Counted from the stretch's first letter, positions 9,839 through 18,587 are shown. The stretch: 64,000 bases of DNA from Rathayibacter sp. Leaf185 (GCF_001423885.1 NZ_LMPP01000001.1:124001-188000), one strand, 5' to 3'. Notes: generated from the letters alone by a model not told the origin. Numbers and translations: made by a program.

Positions 9839-10468
9839 GTGCACTCCGTCCGTCCTGGTCGTCGCTCGTTCGCGACGAGGGGAGTCCTCGCCGTCGGTCT
9901 GCTGCTGAGCGTTTCAGCCTGCTCCTCAGGCGAGCCGGCTCCGGACGCGCCGGCGGCCGCCCTCGCAGCCGAGAGTCAGCGACCTGTATCGACGCCCATC
10001 GCCACTCCGACGCCCACCCCGACGGTGGTCGTCACCACCGAGACCGTCGTCGAGACGGCCGTCATCCCTCGCGCGGCCCGCACGGAGGACGACCCGAACG
10101 CCGATCAGGGTACGAGCACCGTCGCGGTCGGTGCCGACGGTGTGCTCACTCGCACGTTCGAGGTCGTCAAGCACGACGGCACCGAGGTCTCCCGCTCCCC
10201 GATCTCGGAGGCGGTGACCACTGCCGCGGTCGATGACGTCACGCGAGTGGGCACCCGTGTTCCCCCGCCTCCGCCCGCGCCGGAGCCCGACACCGCTTCC
10301 GGCTGCCACTCGAGCTACACCGGCGCTTGCGTCCCGATCGACACCGATGTCGACTGCGCTGGAGGCTCGGGCAACGGCCCTTCGTACGTGCAGGGCCCGG
10401 TCACCGTCATCGGCCCCGACGTCTACGACCTCAATCGCGACGACGACACCATCGCCTGCGACTCCTGA
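9839..10468 (+). CDS. Putative lipoprotein with G5 domain and Excalibur-like C-terminus
   Basis: A lipoprotein signal ends in LLLSVSAC. A Ser/Thr/Pro linker follows, then a G5-type domain (about residues 75-135) and a Cys-containing C-terminus ending DVYDLNRDDDTIACDS, which resembles the calcium-binding Excalibur motif DxDxDGxxCE. Such proteins sit at the cell surface and often bind cell wall. The start is uncertain. GTG at 9839 gives a normal 28-residue signal, while GTG 9806 and TTG 9710 are in-frame alternatives. None has a clear ribosome site. The 9701-9838 leader is GC-rich with a CCCC-GAAA-GGGG hairpin at 9721-9732. Confidence 0.7.
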   Translation: MHSVRPGRRSFATRGVLAVGLLLSVSACSSGEPAPDAPAAALAAESQRPVSTPIATPTPTPTVVVTTETVVETAVIPRAARTEDDPNADQGTSTVAVGADGVLTRTFEVVKHDGTEVSRSPISEAVTTAAVDDVTRVGTRVPPPPPAPEPDTASGCHSSYTGACVPIDTDVDCAGGSGNGPSYVQGPVTVIGPDVYDLNRDDDTIACDS

Positions 10469-10491
10469 CCCGCGCCTCCGCGAGTATCTGA

Positions 10492-10510
10492 GCGGGTACC
10501 CACTACCCGC
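10492..10510 (+). terminator. Small hairpin after the G5 lipoprotein gene
   Basis: GCGGGTA at 10492-10498 pairs with TACCCGC at 10504-10510 around a 5-nt loop, between two convergent genes. No T-tract follows, so this is a weak call. Confidence 0.3.
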
Positions 10511-10546
10511 AGCGCCGCGCGCCCGAGTGGAGACTCGCGCCGAGGA

Positions 10547-11161
10547 TCAGCCCAGCAGCGACCAGACGACGGAGGCGAGCACCACCCCGACGAGACCGCC
10601 CGCCACGACCTGAGCGGGCGTGTGCGCACCGAGGCGCACGCGCGACCAGCCCGTCCACAGCGCGATCGGCACGGTGACGAGCAGCGACCAGGGTCCGTAG
10701 GCGATCAGCACCACTACCCCGCAGGTCGCGACGACGGCGGCGTGGCCCGAGAGCTTCCAGGCCAGGTTGACGACTCCCACGGCCACGACCACCGCGACGG
10801 TCACGAGACCGAACGTCGTCACCGCCGGAGGCGCGCCGAGCGCGGCGAGCAGCACCAGCCCGGCGGCGATCGAGACCAGCGCGAGGCCGATCGGCAGCGC
10901 GCGCTCGCGCCGGTCGGGCACGTGGTGGTCGCCGCGGATCCGGCCCGTGCGCATCAGCAGCCGGATCACGAGGTAGGGCAGCACCCCCACGAACAGGGCG
11001 GCGAGCGCGCCCCACGCAACGCCGAGCAGCGGAGGATCCGCCACCCTGGCACCGACGACGACCGGCACGAGCACGGCCAGCACCGGCGGCGCGAACACCT
11101 CCGTCGCGATCCGCGCCGCGAGCGGCCCGCGGGTGTCACCGCTCATCGGCGGCACGACCAC
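10547..11161 (-). CDS. PAP2-related integral membrane protein
   Basis: 204 residues with about five or six membrane segments. Two PAP2 phosphatase signatures remain: KLSGHAAVVAT (the SGH motif) and SRVRLGAHTPAQ, where the usual final Asp of SRxxxxxHxxxD is Gln. The first motif, KxxxxxxRP, is replaced by DHHVPDRRERALP. It may act on a lipid phosphate or have lost catalysis. The start is a GTG at 11161, with ATG 11146 as alternative. It lies downstream of pcrA in the same direction. Confidence 0.65.
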   Translation of the reverse strand: MVVPPMSGDTRGPLAARIATEVFAPPVLAVLVPVVVGARVADPPLLGVAWGALAALFVGVLPYLVIRLLMRTGRIRGDHHVPDRRERALPIGLALVSIAAGLVLLAALGAPPAVTTFGLVTVAVVVAVGVVNLAWKLSGHAAVVATCGVVVLIAYGPWSLLVTVPIALWTGWSRVRLGAHTPAQVVAGGLVGVVLASVVWSLLG

Positions 11162-11171
11162 GGGCTCCGAC

Positions 11172-11231
11172 CTTCTCGGGAGCTCAGAGCTTCTCGGGAG
11201 CTCAGAGCCTCTCGCGAACTCAGAGCTTCTC
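11172..11231. repeat. 18-nt tandem repeat running into the pcrA stop codon
   Basis: Units of 18 nt at 11172-11189 and 11190-11207 (identical) and 11208-11225 (three changes), then a partial unit from 11226 that is the last codons of pcrA. On the minus strand each unit reads like GAGAAGCTCTGAGCTCCC, so the GAGAAGCTCTGA end of the gene has been copied downstream, in phase. Confidence 0.85.
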
Positions 11232-13679
11232 GATCGGCGCGACCTTGATCAGCAGCTTCTTCGCACCGACCTGGTCGAACAGCACGTGAGCGACCCGCTT
11301 GCTGCCCTCACCGGTCACCGCGTTCACGCGGCCCTCGCCGAAGTCGGTGTGGCGGATGCGGTCGCCCGCGATCAGCTCGAGATCTCCGTTGTCGCGGACC
11401 ATCCCGGTGATGCGGTTGGGGAACTCGCCCTTGGCCTTGGGGGCCGCGGCGAGCGCCTCGCGGAACTCGGCGTTCGAGCGCGACTTGCCGAACCCGGGCC
11501 GCTGCGCGTTGAGCGCCCGCGGCTGGGTCCCGCCGCGCGACGTCGCCGCCCCCGGGGACTGCCGCCACTGGATCAGCTCGGCCGGGATCTCCTGCAGGAA
11601 CCGGCTCGGCATCGCGACGGACGTCTCGCCGTACTGCGCACGCGTCATCGCGAGCGAGAGGTAGAGGCGCTTGCGCGCCCGCGTGATGCCCACGTAGAAG
11701 AGCCGCCGCTCCTCTGCCGGGCCACCCGGCTCGTTCGCCGAGATGCGGTGCGGCAGCAGGTCCTCCTCGATCCCGGTGAGGAACACGGCGTCGTACTCGA
11801 GGCCCTTGGCCGTGTGCAGGGTCATCAGCGACACGGTGCCGGAGTCGTCGTCGAGATCGTCGGCCGCCGCGACGAGCGACACCTCGGTCAGGAAGTCGAC
11901 CAGACCGCCATCGGGGTTGTTGCGCGCGAACTCCTTGGTCACGGCGATGAGCTCGTCCACGTTCTCGGCCCGCGCCTCGTCCTGCGGGTCGCGGCTGGCG
12001 CGCAGCATGTCGATGTAGCCGCTGCGGCTGAGCAGCGACGAGAGCACCTCGTGCACCTTCGCCTCACCCTCGGGCCGCGAGGGGTCGAGCATCAGCGCGC
12101 ACTCGTCGAGGAGGGTCGCCAGGTCGACGATCGCCTTCGTCACCTTCGGACCCATGCCCAGCGAGCCGGCGTTGCGCATCGCCTCGCGCAGCGTGACCGC
12201 GTTGGTGTCGGCGAACGACTGCAGCTGCGCCTCCGTCGCCGGCCCGATGCCCCGCTTGGGCGTGTTCATGATGCGCCGCAGCGCCAGCACGTCGGCCGGG
12301 TTCGCGACGGTGATCAGGTAGGCGAGCGCGTCCTTGATCTCGGCGCGCTCGTAGAACTTGGTGCCGCCGAGGATCCGGTAGGGCAGCGCCGAGCGGATGA
12401 AGATCTCCTCCAGCGCACGGGTCTGAGCGTTGGTGCGGTAGAACACCGCGATCTCGTCGTAGCCGGTGCCGGCCGCGTGGATCCGCGCGATCTCGTCGAC
12501 GACGAACTGGGCCTCGTCGTGCCCGGAGTAGCCCGTGTAGCCGATGATCTTCTCGCCGTCGCCGCTGGCCGACCAGAGGTTCTTGGCACGGCGGTCGAAG
12601 TTGTTCGAGATCACGGCGTTGGCCGCCGAGAGGATGTTCTGGGTCGAGCGGTAGTTCTGCTCGAGCAGGATCACCCGGCACCCGGGGAAGTCGCGCTCGA
12701 ATTCGACGATGTTGCGGATGTCGGCGCCGCGGAACGCGTAGATCGACTGGTCGGAGTCGCCCACGACCGTGAGCGAGGCTCCCGGGATCGAGCCGTCGGC
12801 CGTCACCGGGCCGCGGTACGGGCGGTCGAACTGCGCGGCGTCCATCGTCGCCCGCGGCACCGGCCGGGTGAGCTCGTGGATGAGCGAGTACTGCGCGTGA
12901 TTGGTGTCCTGGTACTCGTCGACCAGCACGTGGCGGAAGCGCCGCTGGTACTTGGCCGCGACGTGCGGGAAGGCGCGGAACAGGTAGACGGTCTGCGCGA
13001 TCAGGTCGTCGAAGTCGAACGCGTTCGCGCTCTCGAGGGCACGCGAGTAGGCGCGGAAGACCTGGAGGAACATCTCCTCGTTGGGGTCGCTCATGTTGGC
13101 GGTGCGCGCGTACGAGTCGACATCGGCGAGCTCGTTCTTGAGCTTCGAGATCTTGGCGGAGGCGCTCGCGACGGTGATCCCGAGAGAGTCGGCCTCGAGG
13201 TCCTTCACGATGCGCTTGAGCAGCGCACGCTGATCGCCGGAGTCGTAGATGGTGAACGACGAGGTCATTCCGAAGTTCTCTGCCTCGCGGCGCAGGATCC
13301 GCACGCACGCGGAGTGGAAGGTCGAGATCCACATCCCCTCGGCGCTCGCGCCGACCAGCTTCTCGACGCGCTCGCGCATCTCGGCGGCGGCCTTGTTGGT
13401 GAAGGTGATCGCGAGGATCTGGCTCGGCCACGCCTCCGCATTGCCGAGGAGGCTCGCGATGCGCCGGGTGAGCACGCTGGTCTTGCCCGACCCCGCGCCG
13501 GCCACGATCAGGAGCGCGTCGCCGCGGTACTCGACCGCCTCGCGCTGCTGCGGGTTGAGCCCCGCGACGAGCTTCTCGTGAGCGGGGTCGGTGCGCGGAG
13601 CGTCGCCCTCGCGGCGCGCGGGGACGCCGACGACGACGGGGGTGGCGCGGGAATCGCTCGGATCGAAGAGGAAGCTCAT
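11220..13679 (-). CDS. pcrA: ATP-dependent DNA helicase PcrA/UvrD
   Basis: 819 residues, SF1A helicase. Walker A GAGSGKT at 61-67, ITFTNKAAAEM (motif Ia), DEYQDT at 254-259 (motif II), VVGDSDQSIYAFRGAD (motif III), NYRSTQNIL (motif IV), MTLHTAKGLEYD (motif V) and ITRARKRLYL (motif VI). The C-terminal 60 residues form the Tudor-like module (GDRIRHTDFGEGRV) that contacts RNA polymerase in PcrA. It unwinds 3'-5' in repair and clears R-loops. Its stop codon lies inside an 18-nt tandem repeat. Confidence 0.95.
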   Translation of the reverse strand: MSFLFDPSDSRATPVVVGVPARREGDAPRTDPAHEKLVAGLNPQQREAVEYRGDALLIVAGAGSGKTSVLTRRIASLLGNAEAWPSQILAITFTNKAAAEMRERVEKLVGASAEGMWISTFHSACVRILRREAENFGMTSSFTIYDSGDQRALLKRIVKDLEADSLGITVASASAKISKLKNELADVDSYARTANMSDPNEEMFLQVFRAYSRALESANAFDFDDLIAQTVYLFRAFPHVAAKYQRRFRHVLVDEYQDTNHAQYSLIHELTRPVPRATMDAAQFDRPYRGPVTADGSIPGASLTVVGDSDQSIYAFRGADIRNIVEFERDFPGCRVILLEQNYRSTQNILSAANAVISNNFDRRAKNLWSASGDGEKIIGYTGYSGHDEAQFVVDEIARIHAAGTGYDEIAVFYRTNAQTRALEEIFIRSALPYRILGGTKFYERAEIKDALAYLITVANPADVLALRRIMNTPKRGIGPATEAQLQSFADTNAVTLREAMRNAGSLGMGPKVTKAIVDLATLLDECALMLDPSRPEGEAKVHEVLSSLLSRSGYIDMLRASRDPQDEARAENVDELIAVTKEFARNNPDGGLVDFLTEVSLVAAADDLDDDSGTVSLMTLHTAKGLEYDAVFLTGIEEDLLPHRISANEPGGPAEERRLFYVGITRARKRLYLSLAMTRAQYGETSVAMPSRFLQEIPAELIQWRQSPGAATSRGGTQPRALNAQRPGFGKSRSNAEFREALAAAPKAKGEFPNRITGMVRDNGDLELIAGDRIRHTDFGEGRVNAVTGEGSKRVAHVLFDQVGAKKLLIKVAPIEKL

Positions 13680-13722
13680 GGCCCTTCGAGTGTAGATCGG
13701 ACCTCCGACACCGGAGGCGGCG

Positions 13723-14607
13723 TCAGGCCGACCGCGGGCGCGTGATCGGGGCCGTCAGCGACCCGCCCACGTCGATCCCGCGCCAGGCGACCGAGAAGCC
13801 GACGACGGCGACCGTCGAGGTCGACACCGCGAGCAGCTGGAGAAGCGCGAACGCGGTCAGATCCTTGGTGTCATCCGGGTAGTACTGGATCCCCTGGACG
13901 GCGAGCGCACCGAGCACGAGCACGACGACGACCGAGCAGACGACGAGCAGCCGGTTCACCCCGCGCCGGGTCGAGCGCCGAGGGGCCCGGCCCACCTGCG
14001 CCCGCCCCGAGAGCCAGGCGCACGCGACGGAGGCGGACGCCAGCGCCACCAGATCGGCCCCGAGGACATCGCTCGCGCGGTGCCACGACGCAGCCATCGT
14101 CAGGTTCCCGACGAGCACCACGACGGCCCCGCCGAGGAGGAGGACCACCGTGCGTGCACGGGCCGGCACCACCATCGCCAGCGCGAACACCACCGAGATC
14201 GCGGCGGCGGTGTGCCCGCTCGGGAAGCTGCCGCCGGTGTACCAGGCGTCCGTCTCGACCAGGATCGGCCGGTCGAGAACCACGTTCTTGAGGAGCTGCG
14301 TGAGGCCCGCCGTGAGCACGATGGAGGCGACGGAGGCCAGTGCGAGCGCGGGGCGCCTCCGGATCAGAGCGATCGCGGCCACCAGGACCGCGCCGCCGAG
14401 CATGGAAGCGGGAGTGACGTCGGCGAGCGCACCCGCCGCGGTGCCCGTCGCGCGACCGAAGACGAGATCGGCGCCGCGCAGCCCGGAGTTCTCGGCCGCC
14501 TGGCCCTGCGGTGTGAGGACGGCGAGCCAGTAGACGGCCGCGACTCCCAGGGCCGCGAGGACGGCGAAGGTGATCCACCGACGGGTGATGCGCGCACGGG
14601 TCGTCAC
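13723..14607 (-). CDS. PAP2 superfamily phosphatase, membrane-bound
   Basis: 294 residues, about seven membrane segments. All three phosphatase motifs are present: KNVVLDRP, FPSGHT and SWHRASDVLGAD. The family removes phosphate from lipid substrates such as undecaprenyl pyrophosphate or phosphatidate, with the active site facing outward. The start is ATG, and 43 nt separate it from pcrA, so the two may share a transcript. The substrate is not predictable. Confidence 0.85.
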   Translation of the reverse strand: MTTRARITRRWITFAVLAALGVAAVYWLAVLTPQGQAAENSGLRGADLVFGRATGTAAGALADVTPASMLGGAVLVAAIALIRRRPALALASVASIVLTAGLTQLLKNVVLDRPILVETDAWYTGGSFPSGHTAAAISVVFALAMVVPARARTVVLLLGGAVVVLVGNLTMAASWHRASDVLGADLVALASASVACAWLSGRAQVGRAPRRSTRRGVNRLLVVCSVVVVLVLGALAVQGIQYYPDDTKDLTAFALLQLLAVSTSTVAVVGFSVAWRGIDVGGSLTAPITRPRSA

Positions 14608-14731
14608 GGGCGGGCTCCTCTCCCTCGTGTGGCTGCGCCGGCGACGCAGTCGGCCCGATGATGCCAGCGGAGCCTCCCCGTTGCCTCCGCACGCGCCGCG
14701 AGGCGGCCGATCAGCGCCGGGACCGGGCCGA

Positions 14732-15766
14732 TCAGCCCCAGGCGCCGTCCTCGGAGGCGCGGATCTCGAGCGCGAGATCCGGCTGATCGGCGAAGACGCC
14801 GTCGACGCCGGTGCGGAGGATCGCGCGGAACTCGTCCTGCCAGTCTCCGAACGCGGCCCCGTCCTTGCCGCGGCGGTGCACCTTCTCGAGGAAGCGGTTC
14901 TCGGCGCGCAGGGTCCAGCAGTAGACCTCGAGGCCGACCGCGTGGGCGTCGGCGACCAGCGAGTTCGTCCCCGTCGCGCGCCCGGCGCCGTCGCGCGCGA
15001 AGAGCATGCTCTTGTCGACGCTCACGCCATCCACCGTCCGGCCGAGTCCGCGCAGGCCCGCCGGAGTGACGAAGTCGGCGTACGGAGTCGCCCGCGAGCC
15101 GTGCGCCGCGACCAGATCGGGCGGGGACCCGCGCGACTCGATCAGGAACACCCTCCGCGTGCCGACACCCCGCACCGCGAGGCGCTCGAGCACGGTCTTC
15201 TCGAAGCTCTCGATCGTGAGGCGCGGGTCGCGCGGACCCCAGCCGGCCGCGGCGAGCTCCTGCTGCACCAGCACGTCGAGCGGCAAGCCGATCGAGTCGA
15301 AGTAGTCGGCGTGCTTGATCTCGGCGACGAGCCCCGGGGGCGCCTCCTCCGCGTCCTCGGCGGCCCGGTCGAGCAGAGCCAGCAGGTCGCTGAAGCGCAG
15401 CAGCGGGAACTGCCCGTCGAAGGTGGCGCTCGCGGGGCGTACCGTCGCGAGCCGCTCACGGGCGCGCAGCTCCGACAGCTCGGCCCAGGTGAAGTCCTCG
15501 GTGAACCAGCCGGTGACGTCCGCGCCCTCGATCCGCTTGGTCGTCCGGCGGTCGGCGAACTCCGGCCGCCGCTCGATGTCCGTGGTCCCCGAGATCTCGT
15601 TCTCGTGCCGCAGCACCAGCACGCCGTCGCGGGTGGCAACGAGATCGGGCTCGACCGCGTCGGCTCCGAGGGCGAGCGCGAGGTCGTAGGCGGAGCGGGT
15701 GTGCTCGGGCCGATAGCCGCTCGCTCCGCGGTGGCCGATGACGAGCGGAGTGCGACGCGCGGGCAT
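14732..15766 (-). CDS. Glycerophosphodiester phosphodiesterase
   Basis: 344 residues, no signal peptide, cytoplasmic GDPD TIM barrel. The catalytic histidine is in VIGHRGASGYRPEHT (His12), followed by acidic metal ligands in DAVEPDLVATRDG and the second histidine in LRHENEISGTT. It hydrolyses glycerophosphodiesters to glycerol-3-phosphate and an alcohol. The lower half (AEIKHADYFDSIGLPL and FESFEKTVLERL-like segments) is also typical. It is upstream of the PAP2 gene with a 124-nt gap. Confidence 0.9.
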   Translation of the reverse strand: MPARRTPLVIGHRGASGYRPEHTRSAYDLALALGADAVEPDLVATRDGVLVLRHENEISGTTDIERRPEFADRRTTKRIEGADVTGWFTEDFTWAELSELRARERLATVRPASATFDGQFPLLRFSDLLALLDRAAEDAEEAPPGLVAEIKHADYFDSIGLPLDVLVQQELAAAGWGPRDPRLTIESFEKTVLERLAVRGVGTRRVFLIESRGSPPDLVAAHGSRATPYADFVTPAGLRGLGRTVDGVSVDKSMLFARDGAGRATGTNSLVADAHAVGLEVYCWTLRAENRFLEKVHRRGKDGAAFGDWQDEFRAILRTGVDGVFADQPDLALEIRASEDGAWG

Positions 15767-15811
15767 GCGGCGATCCTACGGGCGGTGCCGCGCGACTCCG
15801 GGCGAAGGCGA

Positions 15812-15894
15812 GGTTCCCTCTTGGGGAATAGCCAGACTCTGAGAGAGGTTCTCAGATACTGTTGACCCACCGTCGGAGGTCCCGAGAGGGAACC
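15812..15894. promoter_or_regulatory. Nested inverted repeats upstream of the Bax-inhibitor-1 gene
   Basis: A 9-bp perfect inverted repeat, GGTTCCCTC at 15812-15820 with GAGGGAACC at 15886-15894, encloses a 6-bp hairpin CTGAGA (15839-15844) with TCTCAG (15850-15855). It lies between two divergent genes, 100-185 nt upstream of the Bax-inhibitor start. It could be an operator or an RNA fold. No factor is recognised. Confidence 0.4.
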
Positions 15895-15996
15895 GGCGGA
15901 TCCCGTACACACAGCGACTCAGAACCGCGAGTTCCGTCGGGCCGATCGATCACACCCAGTCCGCCTCACACAAGCGCACCTGAGAGAAGAGGAACC

Positions 15997-16779
15997 ATGG
16001 CAAGCAGCAACCCGGCGTTCGGACGCCCGGAGTTCAGCAACCGCGGCTACGCCGGCCGCGTGCAGGACGTCCCGGACGTCTCGCCCGACGCTCTCGACCA
16101 GATGTACAACCGTCCGGCCGCCAGCTCGGTCGAGACCGACCGGATGACCGTCGAGGACACCCTGGCGAAGACGGCCCTCGCCTTCGTCGTGCTCCTCGCG
16201 GGTGCGGCTGTCGGCTGGTTCATCCCGGGCCTCATGCTCCCGGCCGTGCTCGTCGCGCTCGTCCTCGGCATCGTCAACGCCTTCAAGAAGGTGCCCTCGC
16301 CCGCCCTGATCCTCGGCTACGCCGCGACGCAGGGCATCGCGGTCGGCGCCATCTCGGGCATCTTCGAGAACGTCTACGAGGGCGCTGTCGTCCAGGCCCT
16401 CCTCGCGACGGTCATCGTGATCGGCGTGACCCTGGCGCTGTTCATGAACGGCAAGATCCGCACCTCGCCGAAGCTGAACAAGATCTTCTTCATCGGGATG
16501 ATCAGCTACGCGGTCTTCTCGCTGGTCAACCTGGGGCTCGGCCTCTTCGGAGTCGGCGGCGGCTTCGGTCTCCGCACCGGCTTCATCGGCATCGTGATCG
16601 GCCTCATCGCCATCGCGCTGGCGACCTACTCGCTCGTGATGGACTTCGAGTTCATCCAGCAGGGCGTGCGCAACCGCGCCCCGCGCATCTACGGCTGGAC
16701 GGGCGCCTACGGCATCCTCGTCACCGTCGTGTGGATGTACCTCGAGATCCTGCGACTCGTCGCGATCTTCCGCGAGTAG
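15997..16779 (+). CDS. Bax inhibitor-1 / YccA family membrane protein
   Basis: 260 residues with seven membrane segments after a polar N-terminus. The end GAYGILVTVVWMYLEILRLVAIF and YSLVMDFEFIQQGV match the actinobacterial YccA-like BI-1 branch (TMBIM superfamily). Bacterial members are pH-sensitive calcium-leak channels or FtsH interactors, and the role here is unknown. ATG 15997 has GAGAGAAGAGG just upstream. A strong terminator follows, so it is monocistronic. Confidence 0.88.
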   Translation: MASSNPAFGRPEFSNRGYAGRVQDVPDVSPDALDQMYNRPAASSVETDRMTVEDTLAKTALAFVVLLAGAAVGWFIPGLMLPAVLVALVLGIVNAFKKVPSPALILGYAATQGIAVGAISGIFENVYEGAVVQALLATVIVIGVTLALFMNGKIRTSPKLNKIFFIGMISYAVFSLVNLGLGLFGVGGGFGLRTGFIGIVIGLIAIALATYSLVMDFEFIQQGVRNRAPRIYGWTGAYGILVTVVWMYLEILRLVAIFRE

Positions 16780-16795
16780 TCCTCCGCTCCACGTC

Positions 16796-16831
16796 CGACG
16801 GGCGCTCGACCTCCGGGTCGGGCGCCCGTCG
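16796..16831 (+). terminator. Intrinsic terminator after the Bax-inhibitor-1 gene
   Basis: A 10-bp stem, CGACGGGCGC with GCGCCCGTCG, has an inner CGAC/GTCG extension and is followed by TCGTTCCCC, 17 nt after the stop codon. Confidence 0.65.
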
Positions 16832-16865
16832 TCGTTCCCCCCCGATGCCAGGAGCACCTGAGACC

Positions 16866-17924
16866 ATGGAACCCGTGACCGCCACCGCGTCCCCCTCCCG
16901 CATCGTCGGTCTCGACGTCGCGCGCGGACTCGCGGTGCTGGGGATGTTCGCCGCTCATCTCGCGCCCTCGAGCCGCGAGATGCCGTGGGACGGCCGGAGC
17001 TCCGTGCTGTTCGCGGTTCTTGCCGGAGTCTCCATCGGCCTGATGACCGGGGGCGCCGGCCGCTCCTCGCATCGCCTCCGCGACACCGCGTCCATCCTGC
17101 TGCGGGGTCTCTACCTGCTGGTCATCGGCGTCCTGCTGACCCTGCTCGGCACGCCGATCGCCGTGATCCTGCCGCACTACGGAGTGATGTTCGCGGTCGC
17201 CGCGCTGCTCCTCTTCCTCCCCCGCGCCGCCCTCGCGGCCCTCGTCGTGCTCTTCGCCGTCATCGGCCCCGTCGTCGTCGACGAGCTCACCGTCTCGGGA
17301 GGCGCCTGGGTCAGCGGTCTGACTCCGGATCAGGCGCTCCTCGCCGCGACGCCGCTCACCTGGCTGACGCAGTACTACCCGGTGCCCTCCTGGCTCGCGT
17401 ACGTCGTGCTGGGCCTGCTGGTCGCCCGCTGCGACATCCGCTCGCCTCTGACGCAGCGCTGGCTGGTCCTCGGCGGCTTCGCGGCCGCCGTCCTCGGCTA
17501 CGGCGTCGGCGTCGCCCTCGGCGGCCCCGAGAGCGTCGAGGCCCACTCGAGCACCACCGCCGAGATCCTCGGGGCCGGCGGAGTCGCGGCGGTGGCCATC
17601 GGCTCGCTCACGGCCCTCACGGCTCGGGTCGCCGCGCTCCGCACCATCACTGCTCCCCTCGCGGCTGTCGGCGCCATGCCGCTGACGATCTACTCGGTGC
17701 AGCTCGTCGCGCTCGCGGTCTACCTGCTGCCCTACGAGCCGTTCGACTTCGACGCGTGGCGCAGCTGGAGCCTCCTCGCGTCCTTCGTGGTCTGCTCGGT
17801 CGTCTTCGCGCTGCTCTGGCGCCGCTTCGTCGGGCAGGGACCTCTCGAGTGGCTGCTGGCGCGAGCGTCCCTCCGCCCCCGCGCCCCGTCGTCGCAGGAG
17901 CGCTGGGCTAGGGTGGCTCGATGA
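16866..17924 (+). CDS. Acyltransferase-like membrane protein (HGSNAT/DUF1624 and DUF418 type)
   Basis: 352 residues, about ten membrane segments. The start RIVGLDVARGLAVLGMFAAHL is the hallmark of the heparan-glucosaminide N-acetyltransferase-like family, and the C-terminal AAVGAMPLTIYSVQLVAL resembles DUF418. In bacteria these probably acetylate exported glycans or small molecules, but no substrate can be inferred. ATG 16866 was chosen because it aligns with family starts and the upstream sequence is the previous gene's terminator. It overlaps the next gene by ATGA. Confidence 0.75.
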   Translation: MEPVTATASPSRIVGLDVARGLAVLGMFAAHLAPSSREMPWDGRSSVLFAVLAGVSIGLMTGGAGRSSHRLRDTASILLRGLYLLVIGVLLTLLGTPIAVILPHYGVMFAVAALLLFLPRAALAALVVLFAVIGPVVVDELTVSGGAWVSGLTPDQALLAATPLTWLTQYYPVPSWLAYVVLGLLVARCDIRSPLTQRWLVLGGFAAAVLGYGVGVALGGPESVEAHSSTTAEILGAGGVAAVAIGSLTALTARVAALRTITAPLAAVGAMPLTIYSVQLVALAVYLLPYEPFDFDAWRSWSLLASFVVCSVVFALLWRRFVGQGPLEWLLARASLRPRAPSSQERWARVAR

Positions 17925-18283
17925 TCACGCGACGCGAGGCCGCTCAGCGCCTCGACATCCCCGTCGAGATGGCGACGCGTCACGGGCTGCCGAACCGCCT
18001 CTCCGAGGAGGAATTCGCCGCCCTCGAGCAGGAGCCGCCACCCTGGCTCGTGCAGTCGCGTGAGAACCGCACGGGCAGGCGGCCCGTGTGGGTGACACTG
18101 GACTGCGCCGTCTGCGGCCGCTCGGAAGCCGCGCGGCCCAAGAAGTGGTGGCCCGACTTCACCTTCCTCGTCTGCGAGGACCACTCCCCCGACGAGTGGC
18201 CGCACCACCCCGAGGCGCACCGCCGCGACGAGTACGACGGCATCGGCACGCGCTTCGTCGGCGTCCTCGACACCCCCGTCTGA
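17921..18283 (+). CDS. Conserved hypothetical protein with a possible zinc knuckle
   Basis: 120 residues, ATG overlapping the upstream stop (ATGA), so translationally coupled. The N-terminus (ITRREAAQRLDIPVEMATRHGLP) looks like a short helix-turn-helix. The middle has CAVC, then CEDH 30 residues later, a CxxC...CxxH pattern that could bind zinc. I do not recognise the family. The C-terminus is acidic with GTRFVGVLDTP. Confidence 0.6.
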   Translation: MITRREAAQRLDIPVEMATRHGLPNRLSEEEFAALEQEPPPWLVQSRENRTGRRPVWVTLDCAVCGRSEAARPKKWWPDFTFLVCEDHSPDEWPHHPEAHRRDEYDGIGTRFVGVLDTPV

Positions 18284-18310
18284 GGGCCGGAGCCCGACTC
18301 TCCGGTTCAG

Positions 18311-18587
18311 GTGCGATCTGCAGGAGCCGGTGCGGTTCGCAGGAGCTGAGGGTGGCCCTGGACCAGAACATGCGGCAGAACGCCCCTCCCGGCAGAGATC
18401 TCCTGCAGATCGCACCGCGACGCCAAGCAACCTTCAAGACCCGGTGCGGTTCGCAGGACCACGTGCGGTTCGCGGGACCACGTGCGGTTCGCAGGACCAC
18501 GTGCGGTTCGCAGGAGTTGCGGGTCATCCGGACCAGAACGTGCGGCAGAACGCCCCTCTCGACAGCGATCTCCTGCAGATCGCACCG
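18311..18587. repeat. Intergenic repeat mosaic (19-nt, 58-nt and inverted 16-nt units)
   Basis: This covers most of the 370-nt gap between two convergent genes. Seen directly: GTGCGGTTCGCAGGA at 18330, 18444, 18463, 18482 and 18501, the last four at exact 19-nt spacing. A 58-nt unit starting GGACCAGAAC lies at 18360-18417 and again at 18530-18587, with six mismatches. GTGCGATCTGCAGGAG at 18311-18326 is the perfect inverse of CTCCTGCAGATCGCAC at 18400-18415 and 18570-18585. No open frame of note. It resembles REP/BIME-type clusters. Confidence 0.9.

Noticed and set aside
10547-11161. Calling the 204-residue protein a full PAP2 phosphatase
   Set aside because: The first motif is altered and the last Asp is Gln, so only a PAP2-related call is supported.
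11133-13745. An 870-codon plus-strand frame across pcrA
   Set aside because: It is antisense to a complete helicase with all motifs; composition is Arg/Glu/Val-rich as in GC shadows.
18444-18519. Regular 19-nt repeats that could be a small CRISPR
   Set aside because: Units are contiguous with no unique spacers, and no cas genes are present.
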